Shown: positions 54,697 to 63,251, numbered from the stretch's first letter. The stretch is DNA of 64,000 nt from Devosia crocina (GCF_900116545.1 NZ_FPCK01000001.1:1240001-1304000); one strand, 5' to 3'. Notes: generated by a model not told the origin, from the letters alone. Program-made: numbers and translations.

Positions 54697-55149
54697 ATGC
54701 ATATGCAAAACGTCGTTCTCGTTCAGGAAAGAAGCGGTAGGATCAAGAATGCTCTTCCACTGGCCGGCAGAGTAGTTCGAATCACCTGGTCTGATGGAGT
54801 ATCAGAGAACAAAGACATCTCACCTCTGCTCTTGAATCATCGAGCCTTTGGAAGAGTGAGAAAGGAGGACACAGTGTTCTCGTCGCTGAAAATCTCTTCA
54901 GATGGGGCGCGACTGCTCTGGGACGATGGTTCGTCGTTAAGTGCCAATGCTATAGCCAAGCTCCCACACACCGAGATGGATGCATCTGAATTCCGGAGCA
55001 TCATGGCGGATCTGAACATGACCAGTGAGGCAGTGGGCTCTTTATTAGGCTTATCGCGCCGGGCGATCACCAGTTACAGGGGTGGTGAGCCGATCCCAAG
55101 AGTGGTCGCAATTGCCATGCAGTTCTTGCGTGATCGCTTCGCCCTCTAA
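54697..55149 (+). CDS. DUF2442 plus HTH (XRE-like) protein, probably acquired
   Basis: This 150-residue protein has an N-terminal DUF2442-like domain (about 22-92, RITWSDGVSENKDISPLL, then LLWDDGSSLSANAIAKL) and a C-terminal helix-turn-helix (about 98-145, MTSEAVGSLLGLSRRAITSYRGG). DUF2442 proteins are often found with toxin-antitoxin and phage genes. Counting six lines by hand gives about 52 percent GC, and 7 of 15 Arg codons are AGA or AGG, unlike the core genes. ATG 54697 is preceded by GAGG. It overlaps the convergent ruvX by four bases. Confidence 0.72.
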   Translation: MHMQNVVLVQERSGRIKNALPLAGRVVRITWSDGVSENKDISPLLLNHRAFGRVRKEDTVFSSLKISSDGARLLWDDGSSLSANAIAKLPHTEMDASEFRSIMADLNMTSEAVGSLLGLSRRAITSYRGGEPIPRVVAIAMQFLRDRFAL

Positions 55150-55595
55150 TTTTTACGCAGCCGATCAAGGGCGCCTTGGAGGATGTAGCTGGCGGCGAGT
55201 TTGTCGACCACTTCGGCGCGCCGGTCTCGCCGCAGGTCAGCTTCGATCATCATTCGGGTCACCGCAGAGGTCGATAGGCGCTCGTCCCAGAAGCCGATTG
55301 GCAGAGCAAGCTTCTGAGACAGATTGCGGGCGAAGGCGCGTGTCGATTGTACCCGTGGCCCTTCGCTTCCGTCCATGTTGAGCGGCAAACCCAGAATCAG
55401 CGCAACGGCCTGATGGCCTTGCACTAACTCGATGATCCGCTCCGCATCCTGGGTGAACTTGGTTCGCTTGATCGTTTCTAGTGGGGTTGCGGAGTAGCGC
55501 ATGCCATCGGACACAGCGACGCCGATGGTTTTCGTGCCCAAGTCCAATCCGAGGATTTTCCCTGCCGGGGGTATGGTGTCGAGACCTTCGGTCAC
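55146..55595 (-). CDS. ruvX: Putative Holliday junction resolvase RuvX/YqgF
   Basis: This 149-residue RNase H-fold protein has ILGLDLGTKTIGVAVSD with the catalytic Asp, ILGLPLNMDG and FWDERLSTSAV, which are standard in YqgF. Roles in 16S rRNA processing and Holliday junction resolution are both proposed. GTG 55595 is preferred over TTG 55607 because it lies next to a better-spaced GGA. In Rhizobiales it normally sits near gatC. Confidence 0.9.
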   Translation of the reverse strand: MTEGLDTIPPAGKILGLDLGTKTIGVAVSDGMRYSATPLETIKRTKFTQDAERIIELVQGHQAVALILGLPLNMDGSEGPRVQSTRAFARNLSQKLALPIGFWDERLSTSAVTRMMIEADLRRDRRAEVVDKLAASYILQGALDRLRKN

Positions 55596-55703
55596 AAAGC
55601 TGTCCAAGCTATTTCGTAGACGTATCGAGCCGCTCTATCATGTTGCGGGCTGTACGGGAACGGTTTGGCCGGGTCTCTCATTTTCCGGGAAACGGAGATG
55701 ATC

Positions 55704-55919
55704 ATGGCTTTTCGCAAGGGTTCCAAGGTGAGCTGGGCTTGGGGGGCGCATACGGCCGAGGGAAAGATTGTGGAGCGGTTCACCTCCAAGGTGACGCGGA
55801 CGATCAAGGGCAGCGAGGTGACGCGCGAGGCTAGCCAGAAAGAGCCAGCCTACCTGATCGAGCAGGAAGATGGCGACAAGGTACTCAAGAGCCGAAGCGA
55901 GCTGAAACCGCGCTCTTGA
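55704..55919 (+). CDS. DUF2945 (HVA1/TUDOR-like) protein
   Basis: This 71-residue protein matches DUF2945, a small SH3/Tudor-like fold named for fungal hypervirulence-associated proteins. It has FRKGSKVSWAWGAHTAEGKIVERFT and a C-terminal AYLIEQEDGDKVLKSRSELKP. The function in bacteria is unknown. ATG 55704 has GGAG six bases upstream; an ATG two codons earlier would abut it. Confidence 0.8.
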   Translation: MAFRKGSKVSWAWGAHTAEGKIVERFTSKVTRTIKGSEVTREASQKEPAYLIEQEDGDKVLKSRSELKPRS

Positions 55920-55973
55920 CCGTGCCGGTCCACATGACCCATCTGCGGCGTCATCTTTAGTGGATCAAAGCGC

Positions 55974-56492
55974 ATGAAGCTCACCTGGTTTGGCAGTGAC
56001 ACATTCCGCATTCACGCAGCGGGCTCGATGATTGTCGTGGAAGGCAAGGACAGACTTGCAGGTGTCGATCACTCGGAGCTTGTCAGCGGCGCCGATCATG
56101 TCTTCGCTTTTGACGCGGCTCCAACTGTGCCTGCTGGCTGGAAACCTCGCGCACCTCTCAAGATGCTTGAAGCAGGAGAGGGGCTTCGCGCTCCCGATGT
56201 CGTCCAGATCGGTAATGGGGCGCTGGCGGTCGATGCGGATGGTGAGGCGCCTCTGATTCTCCTGAAAAGAGAGGTCGAGCTGAGCGGCCGGTGGGTTGGG
56301 CAGTCTGTTGTTGCGATGGTCGGAACAAATCTTGCCAGGCGCGGCGAATCGTTGCTGCTCCGTCACGCTCCACGCCTCTTGGCGCTCGCCGGAAGCGATG
56401 CGGAGGTGGAGGCTGCGTTTGGGGTTCTGCCCCCGCTTCTTGATGGCACGGGTCTTGTGGCGCTCGAGCGCGCATTGGCTGTGGAAGTCTGA
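55974..56492 (+). CDS. Possible degenerate metallo-beta-lactamase-like protein
   Basis: This 172-residue protein starts MKLTWFGSDTFRIHAAGSMIVVEG, close to the MKxTWxGHxxFRIE opening of the UPF0173 metal-dependent hydrolases, but Ser replaces the usual His and no HxHxDH motif follows. It is also shorter than the roughly 230 residues of the family. In other Rhizobiales I recall a metal-dependent hydrolase near gatC, so this may be a decayed or repurposed copy. The rest of the sequence is Ala/Leu-rich and not recognised. Confidence 0.5.
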   Translation: MKLTWFGSDTFRIHAAGSMIVVEGKDRLAGVDHSELVSGADHVFAFDAAPTVPAGWKPRAPLKMLEAGEGLRAPDVVQIGNGALAVDADGEAPLILLKREVELSGRWVGQSVVAMVGTNLARRGESLLLRHAPRLLALAGSDAEVEAAFGVLPPLLDGTGLVALERALAVEV

Positions 56493-56577
56493 TTGGCCGC
56501 ATAAGCCATTTTCATTGTCATTTCCGCCCGGGCGTTGCTAAGGGAAATGCAGAGAAGCCTATTCGCTGGAGTTTCAA

Positions 56578-56865
56578 ATGTCTGTCGACGCCGCCACCGT
56601 CAAGCGCATCGGGCGCCTCGCGCGCATCCGCATCGAGGAAGCGGAAGTGGAAGGTTACCAGGCCGAGCTCAACGCCATTCTCGGCTTTGTCGAGCAGCTG
56701 AGCGAAGTGGATGTCGAGGGCGTCGAGCCGATGACCTCGGTTACTCCGATGCACTTGCGGCGCCGCGATGATGTCGTCACCGACGGCAATTATGCAGAGC
56801 AGATCGTCAAGAATGCGCCGCTCACAGAAGACAATTTCTTTATGGTCCCCAAGGTCGTCGAATGA
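56578..56865 (+). CDS. gatC: Asp/Glu-tRNA amidotransferase subunit C
   Basis: This 95-residue protein is the small linker subunit of GatCAB, which converts Glu-tRNA(Gln) and Asp-tRNA(Asn) to the amides. [34 protein letters not shown] and [11 protein letters not shown] are canonical. It overlaps the next gene by four bases. GatB is not in the window. The absence of gatB next to gatA is not abnormal if it lies downstream elsewhere. Confidence 0.95.
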   Translation: MSVDAATVKRIGRLARIRIEEAEVEGYQAELNAILGFVEQLSEVDVEGVEPMTSVTPMHLRRRDDVVTDGNYAEQIVKNAPLTEDNFFMVPKVVE

Positions 56866-57347
56866 TGGCGATATCTATCGCTGTCGAGACACCACTGCAG
56901 GACGATGTGCGCGCGCTGGTTGCGCAGCTAAACGATCACCTTCTGCCCCTCTCCCCGCTGGAATTCCAGTTCAAGATGACCGTGGAGCAGATGGCGGATA
57001 GCGATACAACGCTTTTCGTCGCCCGTGATGATGAGGGACGGGCAGTGGGCATGGGCGCACTAAAGGCGCATGGACCAGAGCTTGGCGAAGTCAAGCGCAT
57101 GTATACTGTCCCCGAGGTGCGGGGCCAGCGTGTCGGCCGTCAGTTGCTGGACGCGATCGTCGCATTGGCAAGGCAGCGCCAGATGGCAACGGTGATGCTG
57201 GAAACCGGCACTGGTGACGGCATGGCGGAAGCGCACAGGCTCTATACGCGCTACGGTTTTGTGCCGCGCGGGCCGTTCCTGGATTATCCGGATAGCGCCT
57301 GGTCAGCATTTTTCGAGCTTCGGCTGGATGCGGAGCAGGCAGCGTGA
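56862..57347 (+). CDS. GNAT acetyltransferase inserted between gatC and gatA
   Basis: This 161-residue GNAT has [16 protein letters not shown] (acetyl-CoA loop) and [16 protein letters not shown]. It looks like a YafP/PhnO-type N-acetyltransferase with unknown acceptor. It starts inside the gatC stop (ATGA) and ends inside the next start (TGATG), so it is translated together with the amidotransferase genes. Whether it modifies tRNA, an amino acid or a protein is unknown. Confidence 0.85.
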   Translation: MMAISIAVETPLQDDVRALVAQLNDHLLPLSPLEFQFKMTVEQMADSDTTLFVARDDEGRAVGMGALKAHGPELGEVKRMYTVPEVRGQRVGRQLLDAIVALARQRQMATVMLETGTGDGMAEAHRLYTRYGFVPRGPFLDYPDSAWSAFFELRLDAEQAA

Positions 57348-57811
57348 TGCGCTTCGCCCTTTGCAGCCTACTTGCCTTGACTTCACCCGTTCTGGCGCAG
57401 GAGGACCTGCGCATCGACCAGACCAAGATCCACGTCAGCAATGCCGAGGCTTGCGGTCTGATCGAGGAGAAGGGTATCGACGCCTTCATGGATCTGGATT
57501 TCCTCGTTCTCGATTTCACCAAAGGGATCGAGTCGATGGAGTTCCACTGCAACTTCTTCGATGTCAAAAGCCGCGAAGGGTCTGCGCATCTCTTTATCGA
57601 TGCGATCTGCGAAATCCCGGGCGAGATTTACCCTGACATCTTGGCCGTAACCCCTTATTCGGAGACCGAGGTGCAGGTGGCATCTTCCGCTGACATAGCC
57701 TGGGCGACGCGTCTTGAGCTGGAAGACGCGGAAATGGTTGACACAATGGTGCCAACAGGCACGACCATCTACACGCGCTGCGACAATCTGAGCGAGATTA
57801 CCGTTGACTGA
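57347..57811 (+). CDS. Exported protein of unknown function in the gat operon
   Basis: I do not recognise this 154-residue protein. The ATG at 57347 overlaps the TGA of the GNAT gene. A signal peptide ([18 protein letters not shown], cleavage near 17) is followed by an acidic mature chain with four Cys (near 36, 68, 88 and 145), probably two disulfides. Its end overlaps the gatA start by eight bases. It should be periplasmic, so a direct role in tRNA amidation is unlikely. Confidence 0.7.
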   Translation: MRFALCSLLALTSPVLAQEDLRIDQTKIHVSNAEACGLIEEKGIDAFMDLDFLVLDFTKGIESMEFHCNFFDVKSREGSAHLFIDAICEIPGEIYPDILAVTPYSETEVQVASSADIAWATRLELEDAEMVDTMVPTGTTIYTRCDNLSEITVD

Positions 57812-59288
57812 ACTGACCAAGCTGAGCCTCGCCGACGCCCGCAAGGGACTCAAGGACAAGAGCTTCACCGCGCTGGAACTGACTGACGCCTATCTCGGCG
57901 CGATCGATGCCGGCAATGACAAGATCAATGCCTATGTGGCGACGACCCCCGAGCAGGCGCGGGACATGGCCAAGGCAAGCGATGCCAAGCTCTCCAAAGG
58001 CGAAGCGGGGCTTCTCGAAGGCATTCCGCTCGGCGTAAAGGACCTCTTTGCAACCAAGGGTGTCCATACCCAGGCAGCAAGCCACATTCTCGACGGGTTC
58101 AAGCCTGAATACGAATCCACCGTTACCGCCAATCTCTGGCGCGATGGCGCGGTCATGCTTGGCAAGCTCAACATGGACGAGTTCGCCATGGGCTCGTCCA
58201 ATGAGACGAGCTACTACGGCTCTGTCGTCAACCCCTACCGCGCCGAAGGCAGCAATGCCAATCTTGTACCGGGGGGCTCATCGGGCGGTTCGGCTGCTGC
58301 GGTCGCTGCATGGATGTGTGCGGGTGCGACAGCGACGGATACCGGCGGTTCGATCCGCCAGCCTGCCGCCTTTACCGGCACTGTGGGCATCAAACCCACC
58401 TATGGTCGCTGCTCGCGTTGGGGCACTGTTGCCTTCGCATCTTCGCTTGATCAAGCTGGCCCGATCGCGCGGACGGTGGAAGATGCTGCACTGATGCTGC
58501 AGTCCATGTCCGGATTCGATCCCAAGGATTCCACCAGCGTTGATCTGGCAGTGCCCGATTTCGCAGCGGCCGTCGAGCGGGGCGTCAAAGGGCTGACCAT
58601 CGGCGTGCCGCGCGAATATCGCATGGACGGGATGCCGGCGGAGATCGAAGCGCTCTGGAATCAGGGCCTCGAATGGCTAAAGGCCGAAGGCGCTACCGTT
58701 AAGGATATCTCGCTGCCGCACACGAAGTACGCTTTGCCGGCCTACTACATTGTCGCTCCCGCTGAAGCGTCGTCCAACCTCGCGCGTTATGACGGTGTCA
58801 AATATGGCCTCCGCGTTTCGGGCAAGGACATCACCGACATGTATGAGCTGACCCGAGCTGCCGGGTTCGGCCGCGAGGTGAAGCGCCGCATCATGATCGG
58901 CACCTATGTCCTTTCGGCCGGCTACTTCGACGCCTACTATGTCAAGGCGCAAAAGCTGCGCACATTGATCAAGAAGGACTTCGAAGACGCCTTCAATGCA
59001 GGGGTCGACACGATCCTCACGCCTGCGACGCCCTCGGCTGCATTCGCCATTGGCGATGAAGCCCTGGCGAGCGATCCCGTGGCCATGTATCTGAATGACG
59101 TTTTCACCGTAACAGTAAACATGGCCGGTCTTCCTGGTATCGCCGTACCGGCCGGCCGCGATGGCAAGGGCCTTCCGCTTGGCCTGCAATTGATCGGCAA
59201 GCCGTTCGATGAGGAGACGCTCTTTGCTGCGGCCCGTGTCATCGAAAAGAGCACCGGCACTCGGTTCGCGCCGACCCGCTGGTGGTAG
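57804..59288 (+). CDS. gatA: Asp/Glu-tRNA amidotransferase subunit A
   Basis: This 494-residue amidase-signature enzyme releases ammonia from glutamine for GatB. The catalytic triad is K79 (LGVKDLFAT), cis-Ser S159 (GGSSGGS) and nucleophile S183 ([11 protein letters not shown]). The start is TTG at 57804; the N-terminus [12 protein letters not shown] then matches the family and no closer ATG exists. It overlaps the end of the exported gene by eight bases. Confidence 0.95.
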   Translation: MTELTKLSLADARKGLKDKSFTALELTDAYLGAIDAGNDKINAYVATTPEQARDMAKASDAKLSKGEAGLLEGIPLGVKDLFATKGVHTQAASHILDGFKPEYESTVTANLWRDGAVMLGKLNMDEFAMGSSNETSYYGSVVNPYRAEGSNANLVPGGSSGGSAAAVAAWMCAGATATDTGGSIRQPAAFTGTVGIKPTYGRCSRWGTVAFASSLDQAGPIARTVEDAALMLQSMSGFDPKDSTSVDLAVPDFAAAVERGVKGLTIGVPREYRMDGMPAEIEALWNQGLEWLKAEGATVKDISLPHTKYALPAYYIVAPAEASSNLARYDGVKYGLRVSGKDITDMYELTRAAGFGREVKRRIMIGTYVLSAGYFDAYYVKAQKLRTLIKKDFEDAFNAGVDTILTPATPSAAFAIGDEALASDPVAMYLNDVFTVTVNMAGLPGIAVPAGRDGKGLPLGLQLIGKPFDEETLFAAARVIEKSTGTRFAPTRWW

Positions 59289-59420
59289 TGGCCGAAGAGC
59301 TCGCATGCACCGGTGGCGCTTGATCGCGCCGCCGTTCCGCACTATTTCCGCCCCATGCACAAGTTGAAACTGGTTGTGACGCGCCCCGTTGCTGCGTCCG
59401 GGCCAACAGGAATTTCGCCG

Positions 59421-59738
59421 ATGGCCGCTGATATTTTCATGACACTGGATTGGTCTGAGCCCCCCAAGGACATGAGCAAGCCATTGCAGGCACTCTGGTG
59501 GCTCAAAAAGGGTGAACTGCGCGTAGGTCCAGAGTGGGAGAGGGCGCACAACATCGTGCAAGCCATGGAAGGTGTTCAGGCCTTTGATTGGGTCCATGCC
59601 CTCATGCACTGGATCGAGGCCGATATGGGCAATGCAGACTACTGGTATCGCCGGGCCGGAAAGCGCCGCGCTACGGCCAGCGTTTCCCAGGAATGGGAAC
59701 ATATCGCGGCCGCGCTGAGCGAAGTGACCAGGCACTAA
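59421..59738 (+). CDS. Conserved hypothetical protein
   Basis: I do not recognise a family name for this 105-residue protein. It is rich in Trp (at least six) and helical, with LQALWWLKKGELRVGPEWERAH and WVHALMHWIEADMGNADYWYRRAG. There is no signal peptide or membrane segment. ATG 59421 has AGGAA eight bases upstream and is chosen over starts at 59313 and 59355. It follows gatA by about 130 bases and a hairpin ends it. Confidence 0.6.
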   Translation: MAADIFMTLDWSEPPKDMSKPLQALWWLKKGELRVGPEWERAHNIVQAMEGVQAFDWVHALMHWIEADMGNADYWYRRAGKRRATASVSQEWEHIAAALSEVTRH

Positions 59739-59743
59739 ATGTA

Positions 59744-59766
59744 GCCGCGCGTGCGTGAAGCGCGGC
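59744..59766. terminator. Hairpin between convergent genes
   Basis: A 7-bp GC-rich stem (gccgcgc / gcgcggc) with a 9-base loop lies between the hypothetical gene and the convergent DUF998 gene. It lacks a T-run, so termination is only suggested. Confidence 0.4.
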
Positions 59767-59776
59767 ACTGCTGCGC

Positions 59777-60436
59777 TTAGCCGGTCTGGCCTAGCGCAGG
59801 GCGCTTCTGCTTGCTTTCGATGAGCATGGCAGTTCCGATGACCATGTACCATATGGTCTGCGGCCATGCTGCGAGGCGCTCCACAGTACCGCGCCCCAAG
59901 ACCGGACCACCGAAAGCATGACAGATTGCGCCAGCGAGAATGGTTGCGCCCAGAATGATGCTGAAGAGTGCAAAATAGGGATGATGGTTTCGCCAGGCCG
60001 AGCCAAAGAGGATCAGTCCGAGCCCTGGTAGCGTGAGCGCCAGTACCGCGCCGAGGATATGGGGGCCGAGCGCCTCGTTAAGCGGAAAAAAGCCGACGAT
60101 GATAGCACCGATGTTGCCAAGGATGAGGCACCATGCGGCGAGCCGCGTTTTCCTTGAAGCCCGCCACAAATCCTGAGCGAGCAAGAGCCCGCAGATCGCC
60201 AAAATCCCGTGGGCGATGATGCCAAAGTTGAATACGGCATGAAGTGGCGCGCAGATGAGGTTGTCGCTACCCGAGGTCGCATCGTAGAAAATGCCGCACT
60301 CGGTGATGCCCAGCAGACTGATATCGAATCGGATGAGGTCGTACTCGTTCATCGCTGACTGAGCCACAGCCTGAGCAATGAAGAACTGCACCGTCAGTAG
60401 CCATAAGAGCGCTCCAGGGCGTCTTCGATTCGTCAT
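59777..60436 (-). CDS. DUF998 membrane protein
   Basis: This 219-residue protein has six predicted membrane segments and the DUF998 layout: ISLLGITECGIF in the first loop, FNFGIIAHGILA in the second helix and NHHPYFALFSIILGAT late. DUF998 is a widespread family of unknown function. It is divergent from coaD with a 121-base gap. No further context clue is seen. Confidence 0.8.
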   Translation of the reverse strand: MTNRRRPGALLWLLTVQFFIAQAVAQSAMNEYDLIRFDISLLGITECGIFYDATSGSDNLICAPLHAVFNFGIIAHGILAICGLLLAQDLWRASRKTRLAAWCLILGNIGAIIVGFFPLNEALGPHILGAVLALTLPGLGLILFGSAWRNHHPYFALFSIILGATILAGAICHAFGGPVLGRGTVERLAAWPQTIWYMVIGTAMLIESKQKRPALGQTG

Positions 60437-60557
60437 CCGCTATTCCCCCACTTCTCGCCAGGTAGTCCGAAACCCGGAACACATCCACAGGCAAGCCACT
60501 GCCCTTGCCACCTCGTTCTGCTCATGACAAACCTTGGGCAAAATAAGGGGAGAGAAA

Positions 60558-61052
60558 ATGAACGGCCTTGTCGGTTTCTATCCAGGTTCATTCGATCCTT
60601 TGACCAACGGGCACCTCGATGTCATTGAGCGTGCGTGCAAGCTCGTTGATACGCTGGTTGTCGCGGTTGGAGTCAGCGCCACAAAGAAAAACCCATTATT
60701 CTCTCACGAAAACAGAATCGCCATTCTTGAACAGGTGCTGCCCTCGATTGGGCTGCGGACACAGACCGAGTTCAGGATTGTCGACTTTTCAGGGTTGATG
60801 GTCAATGCCGCGCGGGAGAATGGCGCCAAGCTGATCATCCGGGGCCTGCGCGACACGACGGACTATAACTACGAGATGCAGATGGTCGGCATGAACGCCC
60901 AGATGGCGCCAGACCTGCAGACCGTCTTCCTGCCATCCAGCCCGCCAGTGCGGCATATCTCGGCCACATTGGTGCGGCAGATCGCCGAGATGGGCGGAGA
61001 TATCTCCGCCTTCGTACCACCCATAGTTCTCAAGGCTTTGAAAGCATCATGA
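60558..61052 (+). CDS. coaD: Phosphopantetheine adenylyltransferase
   Basis: This 164-residue nucleotidyltransferase makes dephospho-CoA. The T/HxGH motif is in GSFDPLTNGHLD and the ISxTxVR motif in HISATLVRQIAEMGGD. GGGAGAG lies just before the ATG at 60558; an upstream in-frame start at 60534 is rejected. Its stop overlaps the periplasmic cyclophilin gene by four bases. Confidence 0.95.
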   Translation: MNGLVGFYPGSFDPLTNGHLDVIERACKLVDTLVVAVGVSATKKNPLFSHENRIAILEQVLPSIGLRTQTEFRIVDFSGLMVNAARENGAKLIIRGLRDTTDYNYEMQMVGMNAQMAPDLQTVFLPSSPPVRHISATLVRQIAEMGGDISAFVPPIVLKALKAS

Positions 61053-61636
61053 TGACCATCTCCCGTCGCCTTTTCGGTGGCCTTGCCCTTGCCGCTCTTG
61101 CCGTGTCCGCCGCACCCGTCTTTGCGCAGGAGGGTTCGCCTCACCTTATGCTGACGCTGGAAGGTGGCACGGTGGATATCGAACTCCTGCCTGATCTTGC
61201 GCCCAAGCATGTCGAGCGCGTGATCGCGCTGACCGAGCAGGGTGCCTATGATGGCGTGGTTTTTCATCGCGTGATCGACGGCTTTATGGCTCAGACGGGT
61301 GACGTGCAATATGGAAAGTCCGACGCGCCGAACTTCAATCTGGCCCGTGCCGGCACCGGCGGCTCGGAGCTGCCGAATGTCGAGGCGGAATTCAATGCCG
61401 AAAGCTTCCAGCGCGGCATTGTCGGCGCAGCCCGCTCGCAGGATTTGAACTCTTTCAACTCCCAGTTTTTTATCACCTATGCCGATGCAAGCTTTCTTGA
61501 CGGGCAATATACCGTCTTCGGCAAGGTCGCCTCAGGCATGGAATTCGTCGATGCGCTGGAGAAGGGCCCGCAAAGCGCCAATGGGGCCGTTTCCAACCCT
61601 GACAAGATCGTCGACGCCACAATCGAGTACAAGTAA
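61049..61636 (+). CDS. Periplasmic cyclophilin-type peptidyl-prolyl isomerase
   Basis: This 195-residue protein has a signal peptide with the twin-Arg motif SRRLFGG, so export by Tat is likely, and cleavage after residue 26 (FAQ). The cyclophilin core shows VVFHRVIDGFMAQTGDV with the catalytic Arg, and FNSQFFITYADASFLDGQYTVFGKV. It overlaps coaD. The next gene is a cytoplasmic copy. Confidence 0.9.
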   Translation: MMTISRRLFGGLALAALAVSAAPVFAQEGSPHLMLTLEGGTVDIELLPDLAPKHVERVIALTEQGAYDGVVFHRVIDGFMAQTGDVQYGKSDAPNFNLARAGTGGSELPNVEAEFNAESFQRGIVGAARSQDLNSFNSQFFITYADASFLDGQYTVFGKVASGMEFVDALEKGPQSANGAVSNPDKIVDATIEYK

Positions 61637-61745
61637 GCGAGGCGACGCAACGGTCTTGCCCCTTCGAGGCAGGCGTCTCAGCCTTGCACTCTGTCCCCAA
61701 TAGCCCTAAATCCGGGCCACTTCAGTTTTCAAGAAAGCAATAGTC

Positions 61746-62258
61746 ATGGCCGATTACGCCGATCCCGAAAACACCCTCGTTATCGAAACGACCAAGGGCA
61801 ATGTCGTCATCGCGATGCGCCCCGACCTGGCGCCGGGTCATGTCGAGCACATCAAGAAGCTCGCTCGCGAAGGGGCCTATGATGGCGTCGTGTTTCACCG
61901 CGTTATTGAAGGGTTCATGGCGCAAACGGGTGACGTGAAGTTTGGCAATTCCAACTCGCCGGATTTCAACCCTTCGCGCACCGGCACGGGTGGCTCGCAG
62001 TATCCGAACATCAAGCAGGAATTCAGCGCCGAGCCGCACGTTCGCGGCACCGCGTCGATGGCTCGCGCGCAGGATCCGAACAGTGCCAACTCGCAGTTCT
62101 TCATTTGCTTCGGCGATGCCCGTTTCCTGGACCGTCAGTACACCGTTTGGGGGCAGGTCGTGGAAGGCATGGACAATGTCGACCAGATCAAGCGTGGCGA
62201 GCCGGTCATCAACCCCGACAAGATGGTTTCGGTCAAGGTTGCAGCTGATATCGCCTAA
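61746..62258 (+). CDS. Cytoplasmic cyclophilin-type peptidyl-prolyl isomerase
   Basis: This 170-residue cyclophilin lacks a signal peptide. Core motifs are VVFHRVIEGFMAQTGDV and NSQFFICFGDARFLDRQYTVWGQV. About half its residues match the upstream periplasmic copy over the core, suggesting a tandem duplication followed by loss or gain of the export signal. The pair coaD-ppi-ppi-queA is usual in Rhizobiales. Its end overlaps the next gene. Confidence 0.93.
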   Translation: MADYADPENTLVIETTKGNVVIAMRPDLAPGHVEHIKKLAREGAYDGVVFHRVIEGFMAQTGDVKFGNSNSPDFNPSRTGTGGSQYPNIKQEFSAEPHVRGTASMARAQDPNSANSQFFICFGDARFLDRQYTVWGQVVEGMDNVDQIKRGEPVINPDKMVSVKVAADIA

Positions 62259-62634
62259 AAGCTTGCTGGCGGCTGCGGCCGCCAGCCTCGCGCTCTCGTT
62301 GCCGGCTGCAGCAACGGCCGAGATGTATTGCGAAGGCGCAGGCGGCCATGTTGCCATCAACATGGGCCGCCTCGTGGTCCTCAACGTGTTGGGCGCAACG
62401 GCCGAAATTGGCGGTGTGACCTACTCGACGGGTCCGGAGCGCGGCAAGGGAACGCCGTTCGTCGTTGGGCAGGATTTCGCCGAGGGCGACAACCTGATGA
62501 TTGACTTTGTCGATCCCGACGTTGTCGAAATTCTCGTCAGCTTGCGTGTGCAATGGGATGCGACCGACCAGCAGTGGTCCGGTACTCTCTACAACGAAGT
62601 CGATCGTGTCGAGGTATCCTGCGTCGCCGGGTGA
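62239..62634 (+). CDS. Small exported protein starting inside the cyclophilin gene
   Basis: I do not recognise this 131-residue protein. A TTG at 62239 inside the end of the previous gene opens a signal peptide (MQLISPKSLLAAAAASLALS...ATA/E), giving one Lys then a hydrophobic core. The mature part has two Cys, near the start (MYCEGAG) and the end (VSCVAG), probably one disulfide. The start is uncertain because it is TTG with only AAGG nearby. It is likely translated by coupling. Confidence 0.6.
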   Translation: MQLISPKSLLAAAAASLALSLPAAATAEMYCEGAGGHVAINMGRLVVLNVLGATAEIGGVTYSTGPERGKGTPFVVGQDFAEGDNLMIDFVDPDVVEILVSLRVQWDATDQQWSGTLYNEVDRVEVSCVAG

Positions 62635-62727
62635 GATCCGGTGACCGCACGAGCAGGTTCAGCACGCAGATTCAATGACGGCTGCCTTCCAATCCATTCG
62701 ATTGTTCCAGGATCATAGAAGTTGAAG

Positions 62728-63177
62728 ATGGACACGATGCTTTGGGCGCTTATGGGTGTTTTCGCCGGCGCCTGTATCGCGGTGCAGGCGCCGATCAATG
62801 CCAGTTTGGGCAAGGCGCTGCAGGTGCCGGTCGCCGCGGCTGCTGTTTCGTTCCTCGCTGGCGGCGTGGTGCTTTGGGCACTGGCCTTCCTTTATAGCCA
62901 TGTGACGTCCACTCCGATTAACTTCGCTGCGCCCGAGAGATGGACTCTGATTGCCGGTGGCCTGCTCGGCGCCTTTTACGTGTTCTCCAACATCACTTTG
63001 ACGCCCATGATCGGCGCCGCGGCCGTCATGGCGCTGTCTGTTGCTGGGCAGCTTCTTGCTGGCCTGATGCTTGACAAGGTCGGGTTCATGGGCATGGCCG
63101 TAAGGGAAATTTCGGTCGGGCGGGTTGCCGGAGCCATCTTGCTCGTGGCTGGGGCGGTGATGATCCGCTTCCTTTAG
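62728..63177 (+). CDS. DMT-superfamily YdcZ-like membrane protein
   Basis: This 149-residue protein has five predicted membrane segments and resembles the DUF606/YdcZ half of the drug/metabolite transporter superfamily. The opening GVFAGACIAVQAPINASLG is typical. Family members work as paired small subunits or homodimers; the substrate is unknown. ATG 62728 is used with GAAG just upstream; a TTG two codons earlier is possible. It lies just before queA. Confidence 0.8.
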   Translation: MDTMLWALMGVFAGACIAVQAPINASLGKALQVPVAAAAVSFLAGGVVLWALAFLYSHVTSTPINFAAPERWTLIAGGLLGAFYVFSNITLTPMIGAAAVMALSVAGQLLAGLMLDKVGFMGMAVREISVGRVAGAILLVAGAVMIRFL

Positions 63178-63251
63178 GGAGCTCTCAACCCGGCAACTCG
63201 TCGTCAGCATTCACCGTTTCCGCCGCTATAAAGCCATGCTAACGAGCCGCC

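Noticed and set aside
54447..54740. 97-residue Arg-rich frame before the DUF2442 gene
   Set aside because: It has no family features, overlaps the next gene and looks like chance coding in foreign DNA.
58677..59867. Minus-strand frame of 396 residues opposite gatA
   Set aside because: It is antisense to gatA and crosses its stop; no domain or Shine-Dalgarno is seen.
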